DNA of 64,000 bases, from positions 25,293 to 89,292 of the forward strand of contig CACZIV010000008.1 of assembly GCA_902781305.1 (NCBI GenBank). Direction: 5' to 3'. The first letter of the stretch is position 1, and each line of letters begins with the position of its first letter. The notes beneath the pieces were generated by a model. That model was given only the letters and a program-made list of their open reading frames with translations, made no database searches and was not told where the DNA came from. Made by a program: the position numbers and the translations under genes. Positions 10,092 through 17,453 of this stretch are shown in pieces. This stretch comes from Pseudoselenomonas ruminantium. Lineage in GTDB: Bacteria; Bacillota; Negativicutes; Selenomonadales; Selenomonadaceae.

Positions 10092-10102
10092 GGAGAACCG
10101 AT

Positions 10103-11203
10103 ATGCGATTGCGAATTTTAGACAAATATATATTCAGAGAAGTTGCGCTGACCTTTGTCTTTAGCATTTGCGCGTTCTCTGCGGTATTTATCGGCTCGGG
10201 AACGCTGTTCAGAATTGCTAAATATATCACTGATTATGGCGCTTCTCTGCAGGCGGTAGTAAAAATCTTCATCTTTGGCCTGCCGGGGGTGGTCATTTGG
10301 ACTTTTCCGATGTCCATGCTGTTGTCGACACTTTTGACCTTTGGTCGTCTGTCGAGCAATAGTGAGATTACCGCTATGAAATCCTGCGGCATCAGTTTTT
10401 CCCGCATTGCCATGCCTGCTATCGTCATGGGCCTTATCGTGAGTTTTGCAGCGATGGCTTTCAACGAATATGTGGTTCCTTGGGCCAATACGGCTTACCG
10501 CAATGTGCTCTATTATGAAATCGAGGGCAACACGGGGATGAAATCACAGGAACATATTATCCTCAAGGAAATAAATGGGGATAAAATCCAGCGTTTGGCC
10601 TACGCCCGCCGCTATGATGCGGATATTCAGCAGCTGCAGGGCATTACTTTGCAGGAATTTAACGAAGCCGGTAAAGTAAATACGGTAGAAAATGCCGATT
10701 ATGCTGAGTGGAATGGCAATATCTGGACCATGCATAATGGTGTTATTTACGATATTACCGAAGAGGAAGGCAAAAGTGAACATATGGTTCGCTTTAAGAC
10801 GCAGGTACTGCCCATAAGTGCAAATCCTACCCAGATTGTTCGGGAACAAAAAGAATTGGAAGAAATGACCATGAAGGAACTGCGGGAGCAGATTGACATT
10901 CTGAAAACGCAGTATGTGGATACCAACAAGTTGGAAGCAGAGCTTTATCAGCGTGTGACGGTCCCCATGGCTAGTCTGGTTTTTGCCTTGGTGGGCGTTC
11001 CCTTGGGCTTGCAGCCTACGCGGAATAGTTCCTCGGCTGGTTTTGCCATGAGTGTTGTCATCATCTTTGTTTATTATGCGCTGATGACGATGGGCAATGC
11101 CTTGGCGCGCAGTGGGGTCGTTCCGCCAATGCTGGCCGTATGGATGCCTAACCTTATTGGCATGGCAGCCGGTGCGTATCTGGTGCGGCGGGCATCACGC
11201 TGA
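10103..11203 (+). CDS. LPS export permease, LptF/LptG (YjgP/YjgQ) family
   Basis: Membrane partner of LptB. The 366 residues show three N-terminal helices (about residues 12-35, 55-80, 100-122), a periplasmic jellyroll domain (about 140-270) and three C-terminal helices (about 280-360), as in LptF and LptG. Only one such permease is present here, whereas proteobacteria use a heterodimer. It may act as a homodimer or have a partner elsewhere. An AAGGAGAA ribosome site precedes the ATG. Confidence 0.9.
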   Translation: MRLRILDKYIFREVALTFVFSICAFSAVFIGSGTLFRIAKYITDYGASLQAVVKIFIFGLPGVVIWTFPMSMLLSTLLTFGRLSSNSEITAMKSCGISFSRIAMPAIVMGLIVSFAAMAFNEYVVPWANTAYRNVLYYEIEGNTGMKSQEHIILKEINGDKIQRLAYARRYDADIQQLQGITLQEFNEAGKVNTVENADYAEWNGNIWTMHNGVIYDITEEEGKSEHMVRFKTQVLPISANPTQIVREQKELEEMTMKELREQIDILKTQYVDTNKLEAELYQRVTVPMASLVFALVGVPLGLQPTRNSSSAGFAMSVVIIFVYYALMTMGNALARSGVVPPMLAVWMPNLIGMAAGAYLVRRASR

Positions 11204-11229
11204 TTATTGGGAGAAAGGTGGAAAGGTAG

Positions 11230-12441
11230 ATGTCAGGAATCCTCTTGATTGTTGTGCTGGTCATTACGGGCGGTGCGATTGCGTTTATTGGCGATCGGCT
11301 GGGCACGAAAATTGGCAAGAAACGCTTGTCTATTTTTGGGCTGCGTCCCCGGCATACATCAATCATCATCACGATTTTTACCGGCATTGTAATCACCACC
11401 TTGACTTTTGGTGTCATGGCAGCAGCGTCAGAAAATGTGCGGACAGCACTGTTTGGCTTGGAAGAGCTTAATCGGACGATGCAGGAAACGAAGAATAATC
11501 TTTTGCATACACAGGCGGATTTGGACGCAGCCAAGTCTGAGCAGGAGCGTACGGATGCTGCTTTGCAGCAGTCCAAGGCAGATGTGACCCGGCTCAATGA
11601 GCAGCAAAAGACTCTTGAGGAAGAAGCGTCCCGTTTACAGGCCGGTATTGCTGAACTGGAAGGGGCAAAAGCAGAGCTTACGGCCCGCAATGAGGAACTG
11701 TCCGGCAACAACCAAAAACTGCTGGCGGATAATACGAATTTGACAGCAGATAACGAAAACCTGACCGCAGATAATAAGAAACTGGAAGAACGAACCCGGC
11801 AGCTGCGAGCAGGCCTCATTACCGTCCGCGAAGGCGATATTGCCTTTCGGGCAGGTGAGATTATTGCCAGCGGCGTAATCCGTGGCGGGCGCAGCAATGA
11901 AGAGGTGGCGGCGGATATGGAAATGCTGGCGGCGCTGGCTAATCGTAATGTATCTGCGCGTTTTGGCAGCGACCGTTCCGATGAGGATATCTGGATCTAT
12001 CGTCCGGAATATGAAGCGGCGGTGGAAACAATTGCGAAAAGCAAGCAGGATATCGTCGTACGCATTGCAGCGGCCAGCAATCTGGTGCGCGGCGAGGAAG
12101 TCCGCACCACGTTGGAGCTTTATCCCAACAGCATCATCTATCGGGATAAGGAGTTCATCATTGCCCGCCCCTACGAGCTGGGCCTTGCGGATGACAGCGA
12201 AGCGGAACAGACGGTAATGAATTTCCTCAAGGACGTCAACTTTGCCGCAACCTCGAAAGGCATTTTGCCTGACCCACTGCGGGGAACCGTGGGCGTGATG
12301 GAAGGCGCCCAATTCTACGAAATTGTCGCGAAACTCAAGGGACAGCGAGGCCCGGTTATCCTTTCTGCTTATGCAAATGGCGATACGGATGCCTCGGGGC
12401 CGTTGCGTTTGAGGATAAATGTGGAGAAAAGTACACCATGA
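11230..12441 (+). CDS. DUF3084 family membrane-anchored coiled-coil protein
   Basis: Protein of unknown function with the DUF3084 layout. Two N-terminal membrane helices (about residues 3-20 and 45-65) flank a short basic loop. A long coiled coil follows (about 85-195) with near-repeats of the form LTADNENLTADNKKLEE, then a conserved C-terminal globular domain (about 200-400). The next gene overlaps it by 4 bp and encodes a RuvC-like fold; I recall DUF3084 being paired with RuvC-like genes in cyanobacteria. Its place at the end of an Lpt operon suggests an envelope role, but that is inference. Confidence 0.75.
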   Translation: MSGILLIVVLVITGGAIAFIGDRLGTKIGKKRLSIFGLRPRHTSIIITIFTGIVITTLTFGVMAAASENVRTALFGLEELNRTMQETKNNLLHTQADLDAAKSEQERTDAALQQSKADVTRLNEQQKTLEEEASRLQAGIAELEGAKAELTARNEELSGNNQKLLADNTNLTADNENLTADNKKLEERTRQLRAGLITVREGDIAFRAGEIIASGVIRGGRSNEEVAADMEMLAALANRNVSARFGSDRSDEDIWIYRPEYEAAVETIAKSKQDIVVRIAAASNLVRGEEVRTTLELYPNSIIYRDKEFIIARPYELGLADDSEAEQTVMNFLKDVNFAATSKGILPDPLRGTVGVMEGAQFYEIVAKLKGQRGPVILSAYANGDTDASGPLRLRINVEKSTP

Positions 12442-12866
12442 TTATCGCAGCACTAGACCCTGGCAGAGATAAATGCGGTTTTGCCGTACTAGCTGACAGC
12501 GGCAAAATTCTCTGTCAGCGGGTTATTGGCACAGAAAATTTAATGACGGAAGTAAATGCGGCTAAAGCTGACTACGGCTTTAGCCGTCTCCTTATCGGCA
12601 ATGGCACCACAAGTCGTGAGGCGCAGGGGAAACTTGCGCAGATTGCCGCGTTGGAGGTCATTGTCCGTGATGAATACCGCACCACGGAACTGGCGAAAAA
12701 GGAATACTGGAAGGCCAATCCGCCGAAGGGCTGGCGGCGCCTTATCCCCGTGACCATGCAGGTGCCGCCGGTGCCCGTGGACGATTTTGTGGCGGTAATC
12801 CTTGCCCGCAGATATTTACAGGAAATTAAGGAGATAAAAGGAGAGCATGAACATGGAGCAGAATAA
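12438..12866 (+). CDS. RuvC/YqgF-like RNase H-fold protein
   Basis: Small protein (142 residues) starting IIAALDPGRDKCGFAVL, the first beta strand and acidic residue of RNase H-fold resolvase-like proteins such as RuvC and YqgF. A second acidic site is suggested by VIVRDEYRTTELA near residue 77 and a third by PVDDFVAVILA near 114. These fit a three-acid metal site. It is shorter than RuvC (about 170 residues), so a true Holliday-junction role is doubtful. It overlaps the DUF3084 gene by 4 bp. Confidence 0.65.
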   Translation: MIIAALDPGRDKCGFAVLADSGKILCQRVIGTENLMTEVNAAKADYGFSRLLIGNGTTSREAQGKLAQIAALEVIVRDEYRTTELAKKEYWKANPPKGWRRLIPVTMQVPPVPVDDFVAVILARRYLQEIKEIKGEHEHGAE

Positions 12867-13320
12867 GATTCAAAAACGCCCCGAATGGACGGAGTATTTT
12901 CTCGATATTGCCCGCGCCGTAGGCCGCCGGGCCACCTGCCTGCGCCGCCGCTATGGGGCGATTATCGTCAAGGACCGTATCATTATCAGTACCGGCTATA
13001 ACGGTGCTCCCCGCGGGGAAGATAACTGCATTGACACGGGCATCTGTGAGCGCGAGCGGCTCCATGTGCCCAAAGGGCAGAATTATGAACTTTGCGTGGC
13101 TGTGCATGCCGAACAGAACGCCATCATCAACGCCGATCCGGCGGACATGGAAGGGGCAACCATCTATATCGTGGGCATCAATGCCGATGGCACACTGGCC
13201 TCTGGCAAGCCCTGTCTGCTCTGCCGCAGAATGCTCAGGAATGCCAAACTGGCACAGGTTGTTTATTACGAAACAGATGGCAGCATTGTTACCTGCCGGC
13301 CGGATGAAATCCACGATTGA
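12847..13320 (+). CDS. Deoxycytidylate deaminase (ComEB family)
   Basis: Zinc-dependent deaminase converting dCMP to dUMP for thymidylate synthesis. The zinc site shows as CVAVHAEQNAII (His-Ala-Glu, near residue 85) and PCLLCRRML near 122. The substrate region GYNGAPRGEDNC near residue 50 is typical of dCMP deaminases. Two ATGs, 12847 and 12853, are possible; the AGGAGA at 12838-12843 fits the second better by spacing. It overlaps the 3' end of the RuvC-like gene by 20 bp and appears to close the first LPS transcription unit. Confidence 0.9.
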   Translation: MNMEQNKIQKRPEWTEYFLDIARAVGRRATCLRRRYGAIIVKDRIIISTGYNGAPRGEDNCIDTGICERERLHVPKGQNYELCVAVHAEQNAIINADPADMEGATIYIVGINADGTLASGKPCLLCRRMLRNAKLAQVVYYETDGSIVTCRPDEIHD

Positions 13321-13364
13321 GCAGATACCGAAGCAAATAAACTCGTTCTTTCAGCTTATTTTCA

Positions 13365-13393
13365 TTGACACTCTGTATACACTGCGCTAAAAT
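13365..13393 (+). promoter_or_regulatory. Sigma-70 type promoter upstream of the WecA-like gene
   Basis: TTGACA at 13365-13370 and TAAAAT at 13388-13393 are separated by exactly 17 bases, a near-consensus housekeeping promoter. It sits in the 120-bp gap after the dCMP deaminase and directs transcription into the wecA-like and epimerase genes. Confidence 0.75.
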
Positions 13394-13440
13394 AGGCTTG
13401 TTATGAATTTTCGATTTTGAGAAAAAGAGGTGCTGCTTGT

Positions 13441-14493
13441 ATGCCAGAATATGTGTTGGCGTTTGTCATTGCCGCAGGCGTGGCGTTGGCACTTACGCCC
13501 GGTGTGATTTTCCTGGCGGCCAAGACGGGGGCAATGGATGCTCCTGATGCGAGAAAAGTACATAAAAAACCCATTCCCCGTATTGGCGGACTGGGCATTT
13601 ATGCGGCCTTTATGGTGGCGATTTTAGGGATTATGCAGTTCATCGAGGTGGAGCCGGAAGTGCTCTTTGAAGTCACTGGTCTGCTTGTGGGCGGCTCCCT
13701 GATTGTGCTGGTAGGCGTCATTGATGACTATAAGAACCTGCCGGCCAAGGTCAAACTGGTGGGGCAGATTATTGCAGCGGCCGTGCTTGTCATTGCCTTC
13801 GATGTGCGCATTGACTTCATCACGGACCCCTTCGGTGACTTCTTCTATACGGAGTGGCTGGCGATTCCCTTGACCATTTTCTGGATTGTTGGTCTGACTA
13901 ACACGGTGAACCTGATTGACGGCCTTGATGGTTTGGCAGCTGGTGTATCGACCATTGCGGCCATTACCATCTTCTTGGTGGCATTGCAGCAGAATATCAT
14001 GCTGGTGGCCGTGCTTACTGCGGCCCTGGCGGGGGCAGCCTTTGGCTTCCTTTACTATAACTTCAATCCGGCGCGGATTTTCATGGGCGATTCCGGCAGT
14101 ATGTTCTTAGGCTATATGCTGGCCGGTATCTCCGTTATCGGTGCGGTAAAATGTGCGGCAACCATCGCGCTCATTGTGCCGATTTTGGCACTGGGCCTGC
14201 CGATTTTGGATACGACCTTTGCCATCGTGCGCCGTTATCGTGGCGGTGTACCCATCTTTAAGCCGGACAAGGGGCATCTGCACCATCGTCTGATGGATTT
14301 GGGCTTCAGCCAGCGTCAGGCTGTACTGTTGATGTATGTCATCAGCGCCTTATTGGGCCTTAGTGCGGTAGCGCTTACAGAAGTCAGCTATCAATTCGCC
14401 ATTGCCATTGTGTGCCTGGTGGTGGTGCTGGTGCTTTATGGCGCCAAGAAAATCGGTATTTTCCGTATGAATGATTCGGCACATCAGCATTAA
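13441..14493 (+). CDS. Undecaprenyl-phosphate GlcNAc-1-phosphate transferase, WecA/TagO family
   Basis: Polytopic membrane enzyme of the MraY/WecA family. It transfers a sugar-1-phosphate (usually GlcNAc-1-P) from a UDP sugar to undecaprenyl phosphate, starting glycan assembly. About ten hydrophobic segments are visible across 350 residues. Conserved acidic motifs are VIDDYKNLPAK near residue 98, NLIDGLDGLAAG near 156, FMGDSGSMFLG near 217, and the basic HLHHRLMDLG near 279. The ATG at 13441 is favoured because GAGGTG lies 9 bases upstream; a TTG at 13417 has no site. The epimerase next door supplies or consumes UDP-GlcNAc. Confidence 0.9.
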   Translation: MPEYVLAFVIAAGVALALTPGVIFLAAKTGAMDAPDARKVHKKPIPRIGGLGIYAAFMVAILGIMQFIEVEPEVLFEVTGLLVGGSLIVLVGVIDDYKNLPAKVKLVGQIIAAAVLVIAFDVRIDFITDPFGDFFYTEWLAIPLTIFWIVGLTNTVNLIDGLDGLAAGVSTIAAITIFLVALQQNIMLVAVLTAALAGAAFGFLYYNFNPARIFMGDSGSMFLGYMLAGISVIGAVKCAATIALIVPILALGLPILDTTFAIVRRYRGGVPIFKPDKGHLHHRLMDLGFSQRQAVLLMYVISALLGLSAVALTEVSYQFAIAIVCLVVVLVLYGAKKIGIFRMNDSAHQH

Positions 14494-14507
14494 TATTTGT
14501 GAACCCA

Positions 14508-14531
14508 AAAGGCAGGTGCTATCCTGCCTTT
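14508..14531 (+). terminator. Hairpin between the WecA-like and epimerase genes
   Basis: A perfect 9-bp inverted repeat, AAAGGCAGG and CCTGCCTTT with a 6-base loop, lies 14 bp after the transferase stop. The following tract is only TTAATTATA, so termination is likely partial. Confidence 0.55.
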
Positions 14532-14553
14532 AATTATAGAGAGGGGACTAGGA

Positions 14554-15717
14554 ATGGAAAAAAAGAAAATCAAGGTTATGACGGTCTTTGGCACCCGTCC
14601 GGAGGCGATTAAAATGGCGCCTATCGTGCTGGAACTGGCCAAACACCCGGACAAGATTACGCCGGTGGTAGCGGTGACGGCGCAGCACAGAGAAATGCTC
14701 GACCAGGTGCTGGGGCTCTTTAACATCACCCCCGACCATGACCTTGATATTATGGCACAGGGACAGACCCTCTTTGATATCACCTCCAAGGCCATGATGG
14801 GCCTGGACAAGGTACTGGAACAGGAAAAGCCGGATATCGTGCTGGTGCATGGCGATACGACGACCACCTTTGCCGGTGCGCTGGCAGCCTACTATCATCA
14901 GACGACGGTCGGTCATGTCGAAGCTGGTCTGAGAACCCACGACAAGTACAGCCCGTTCCCAGAAGAAATGAACCGCAAGCTCACCGGCTGCATTGCTGAC
15001 CTCAACTTTGCCCCGACGGAAACATCCGAAAGCAATCTGCTGGCGGAAAATGTAAAGCCGGAAAGCATTTTTGTAACCGGCAATACGGTTATTGATGCTC
15101 TGCACCATACCGTCCGCGACGATTTCCAGTTTGAAGACGAACTGCTGCAGAATATTGATTTTGAAAACAAGCGTATCATTCTCGTCACCACCCATCGCCG
15201 GGAAAATCTGGGCGAGCCCATGCGCCATGTCTACAAGGCCCTGCGCCAGCTCACGGAAGAATTTGACGATGTGGAAGTGGTCTTCCCTGTACACAAGAAC
15301 CCGAAAGTGCGCGAAGTCGTACGCGAAGAATTGGGTGGCCTGTCCCAGGTTCACCTGATTGACCCGCTCGATTACGAGCCGTTTGCCAACCTGATGCACA
15401 AGGCCCACTTAATCCTCACAGATTCCGGCGGAGTGCAGGAAGAAGCTCCGGCTCTGGGCAAACCCGTCCTCGTTCTGCGCGATACCACGGAACGTCCGGA
15501 AGCCGTAGCCGCGGGGACTGTTAAACTTATCGGCACGGACCGCGATGTGGTCTACAACGAAGCCAAGACACTGCTGACGGACGAAGCGGCATACAACCGC
15601 ATGGCAGAATCCGTCAACCCCTATGGTGACGGCAAGGCGTCCGAGCGTATTATTCAGGCCATCCTTTATCACTATGGCATGGTCGACAGCCGCCCGGATA
15701 TATTCATAGGCAAATAA
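14554..15717 (+). CDS. wecB: UDP-N-acetylglucosamine 2-epimerase (non-hydrolysing)
   Basis: Interconverts UDP-GlcNAc and UDP-ManNAc, a precursor of secondary cell-envelope glycans. The 387 residues carry the family signatures FGTRPEAIKMAP near the N-terminus, HGDTTTTFAGALAAYY near 95, TTHRRENLGEP near 210 and DSGGVQEEAPALGKPVLVL near 290. GAGAGGGG precedes the ATG. It directly follows the WecA/TagO-type gene, a pairing common where ManNAc-containing polymers are made. Confidence 0.94.
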   Translation: MEKKKIKVMTVFGTRPEAIKMAPIVLELAKHPDKITPVVAVTAQHREMLDQVLGLFNITPDHDLDIMAQGQTLFDITSKAMMGLDKVLEQEKPDIVLVHGDTTTTFAGALAAYYHQTTVGHVEAGLRTHDKYSPFPEEMNRKLTGCIADLNFAPTETSESNLLAENVKPESIFVTGNTVIDALHHTVRDDFQFEDELLQNIDFENKRIILVTTHRRENLGEPMRHVYKALRQLTEEFDDVEVVFPVHKNPKVREVVREELGGLSQVHLIDPLDYEPFANLMHKAHLILTDSGGVQEEAPALGKPVLVLRDTTERPEAVAAGTVKLIGTDRDVVYNEAKTLLTDEAAYNRMAESVNPYGDGKASERIIQAILYHYGMVDSRPDIFIGK

Positions 15718-15718
15718 G

Positions 15719-15949
15719 ATGCCGGAAAAAGAACCAAGCGGTCTCAAACAAGCACTAAAGGCATTTTCCATCCTCGGCGGTGTGGGAATATACCTCGTGG
15801 TCTTTGTGGGCATCTGCGGCTATATTGGCAGCCTTATAGGTGATTATCTGCAACTGGGGAAAGCTGGCATAATCGGCGGCATTATTTTTGGCTTTCCCGC
15901 AGCGTTTTATACGCTTTATCGGCAATTGAAAAATAATGAGCTTATTTGA
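15719..15949 (+). CDS. AtpZ/AtpI-like small membrane protein
   Basis: A 76-residue protein with two membrane helices (about residues 16-38 and 46-66) separated by a short glycine-rich turn, the layout of AtpZ/AtpI proteins encoded just before F-type ATP synthase operons. No ATP synthase gene follows here; a strong terminator does. It starts one base after the epimerase stop, so it depends on upstream transcription. The family call is moderate because the protein is short. Confidence 0.65.
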   Translation: MPEKEPSGLKQALKAFSILGGVGIYLVVFVGICGYIGSLIGDYLQLGKAGIIGGIIFGFPAAFYTLYRQLKNNELI

Positions 15950-15990
15950 ATGGAAATACCCTGTGAAGGGGAGACTTCGTAGATGAAGAA

Positions 15991-16036
15991 AAGCTTCACA
16001 ACCGGGCGCAATCTGCTCCCGGTTGTGAAGCTTTTT
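15991..16036 (+). terminator. Strong intrinsic terminator ending the LPS/wec unit
   Basis: A perfect 16-bp stem (15991-16006 with 16018-16033), 11-base loop and a run of six T bases form a textbook Rho-independent terminator, 41 bp after the AtpZ-like stop. Confidence 0.92.
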
Positions 16037-16160
16037 TGTAAATATTTTGCGTTCGATTTCAAGAGTGCAAAAGGATTTTCCGGTTGTTGTGGCGAAAGTA
16101 ACGGATGTGATAGATGATGGCCTATATTGTGCCGTGGGAATATGACGGAGGATGAAAGTG

Positions 16161-16790
16161 ATGAATCTTAAAGAAGCATTTCAGGCGCAGAATAAGATTG
16201 GTGAGTTGCAGGATTACATTACACGGTATCTCTATAAATCGGACAATGTCATGACGATTACGGAGAAGCATCTTCGCAGTAAAGCCTTGGCTGGCCAGCA
16301 GGATGACAGTGTAGATGTTAGTCAGAAAGCGGAGGAAGGCTTCGATGTAGGGTGGCTGCTGGCTGTATGGCAGGAGCTTATGGTGGAAAAAGAGCGCTTA
16401 GGCACGGCTATTGGCAAAGCCAAGGCCAATATGGAATTCAATCTTGATGCAGCTGTGGACGCCAATAAGAGCCGCCGTGCGTTTCTGTCAACACTTCAGG
16501 GATTAGCTAGCCGGAAAAGCTCACACGAGCTGCGGAAAGGCGAGGGGCGGGGCTATGTCTTTAACAATGATGGCAATCAGACAGCGTATTGCTATGACAT
16601 TGACCGCATTATGACCATTGACTATGACCGGAACAAGGTAAGAGCGATGGTGAAAGAATTGACGCAGACAGCAGATGCTGTGTCCATTAAGATTGATGAG
16701 GCATTACTCACGACGAAGGTGGACTATAAACCGAAATTTGACCTGGCCGGTGATATAGCCTTTATTCTCGAAGACTTGATGGAAAAGTAA
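16161..16790 (+). CDS. Uncharacterised 209-residue protein
   Basis: I do not recognise this family. The protein is soluble and mainly helical by composition, with no signal peptide or membrane segment. Charged stretches around residues 70-110 may form a coiled coil, followed by a central basic patch near SRKSSHELRKGEGRG. It is flanked by a terminator upstream and an inverted-repeat stretch downstream, so it is probably transcribed alone. The ATG at 16161 is chosen because GGAGG (16147-16151) is 9 bases upstream, whereas it abuts the alternative ATG at 16152. Codon use resembles its neighbours. Confidence 0.65.
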   Translation: MNLKEAFQAQNKIGELQDYITRYLYKSDNVMTITEKHLRSKALAGQQDDSVDVSQKAEEGFDVGWLLAVWQELMVEKERLGTAIGKAKANMEFNLDAAVDANKSRRAFLSTLQGLASRKSSHELRKGEGRGYVFNNDGNQTAYCYDIDRIMTIDYDRNKVRAMVKELTQTADAVSIKIDEALLTTKVDYKPKFDLAGDIAFILEDLMEK

Positions 16791-16826
16791 AGACAAGTGA
16801 CAGCAAGGTGGGCTGCGCCTACCTTG

Positions 16827-17186
16827 GCCGCTTGAACAGGGACAGACAGCGAAAGGACTTCGGTTCAGGTGCAGATGAACTGAGAGGCTGCACAAAAAAC
16901 AAGAATAGCTGATGGCTACATTCAATAAAGATGAAAAGATATGGCAACAGGAGCCAGTGGTGTAACGCCCAAATCCACGTCAGGTCCAATCATCAATCGT
17001 GCTGTCGCTATTCGTCCTGCGATATGCCCGCATTCCGTCAGGCTGTAGTTCGTATAGACGCTTCGCTGATTGATATATTCCAAAAAGGAATAAGAAAATC
17101 TAATTTCGGTTAAGCTTCAGGCAGTTGCTTCGGCTTCTGTTTGGGGGAATAGAAGGAACTTTTGTGTCTGTCCCTGTTCAAGCGGC
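16827..17186. repeat. Long-range 22-bp inverted repeat flanking a gene-less segment
   Basis: The arm at 16827-16848 is the exact reverse complement of 17165-17186 (22 of 22). The 316 bases between them hold no convincing gene. A reverse-strand frame of about 60 codons between about 16930 and 17115 is open but not recognisable. Just before the left arm is a small hairpin (CAAGGTGGGC / GCCTACCTTG). The structure could be a decayed non-autonomous mobile element or a large RNA fold. No transposase or target duplication is seen. Confidence 0.6.
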
Positions 17187-17222
17187 TGAGTCGTCTTAGG
17201 TGCGGATGAAGTTAAAGATACC

Positions 17223-17249
17223 AAAAAGCCACTGCAAACGCAGTGGCTT
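17223..17249 (-). terminator. Terminator of the tRNA-Gly gene
   Basis: On the reverse strand the 10-bp stem AAGCCACTGC / GCAGTGGCTT with a GTTT loop is followed by TTTTT. It lies 13 bases after the encoded CCA end of the tRNA. Confidence 0.85.
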
Positions 17250-17261
17250 AAACTTTTCATA

Positions 17262-17335
17262 TGGAGCGGGCAATGGGAGTCGAACCCACCTCTAAAGCTT
17301 GGGAAGCTTTCATTCTACCGATGAACTATGCCCGC
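17262..17335 (-). tRNA. tRNA-Gly (anticodon CCC)
   Basis: The reverse strand folds into a complete cloverleaf. The acceptor stem is GCGGGCA / TGCCCGC, the anticodon stem AAAGC / GCTTT encloses the loop TTCCCAA with anticodon CCC, and the T-arm contains GGTTCGA. The 3' CCA is encoded (TGG at 17262-17264 on the forward strand). It reads GGG codons. It is a single tRNA with its own promoter and terminator, transcribed against the surrounding genes. Confidence 0.95.
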
Positions 17336-17347
17336 AAGAACTCCTTT

Positions 17348-17376
17348 AGTATAGCATTATTGTTATTTATTTGCAA
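17348..17376 (-). promoter_or_regulatory. Promoter of tRNA-Gly
   Basis: On the reverse strand TTGCAA (-35) and TATACT (-10) are 17 bases apart, with the -10 ending 12 bases before the mature tRNA 5' end. Confidence 0.8.
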
Positions 17377-17453
17377 GGGGGAATTTACACAAGCTATGGC
17401 GAAAATATCATGTTTATAGAGAAAGTGTTGTATTTTCCAAAGGAGGTAAGATT

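Noticed and set aside
16931-17113. A 60-codon forward frame inside the inverted-repeat segment
   Set aside because: There is no ribosome site, composition is irregular and no family is recognisable; the opposite strand is equally open.
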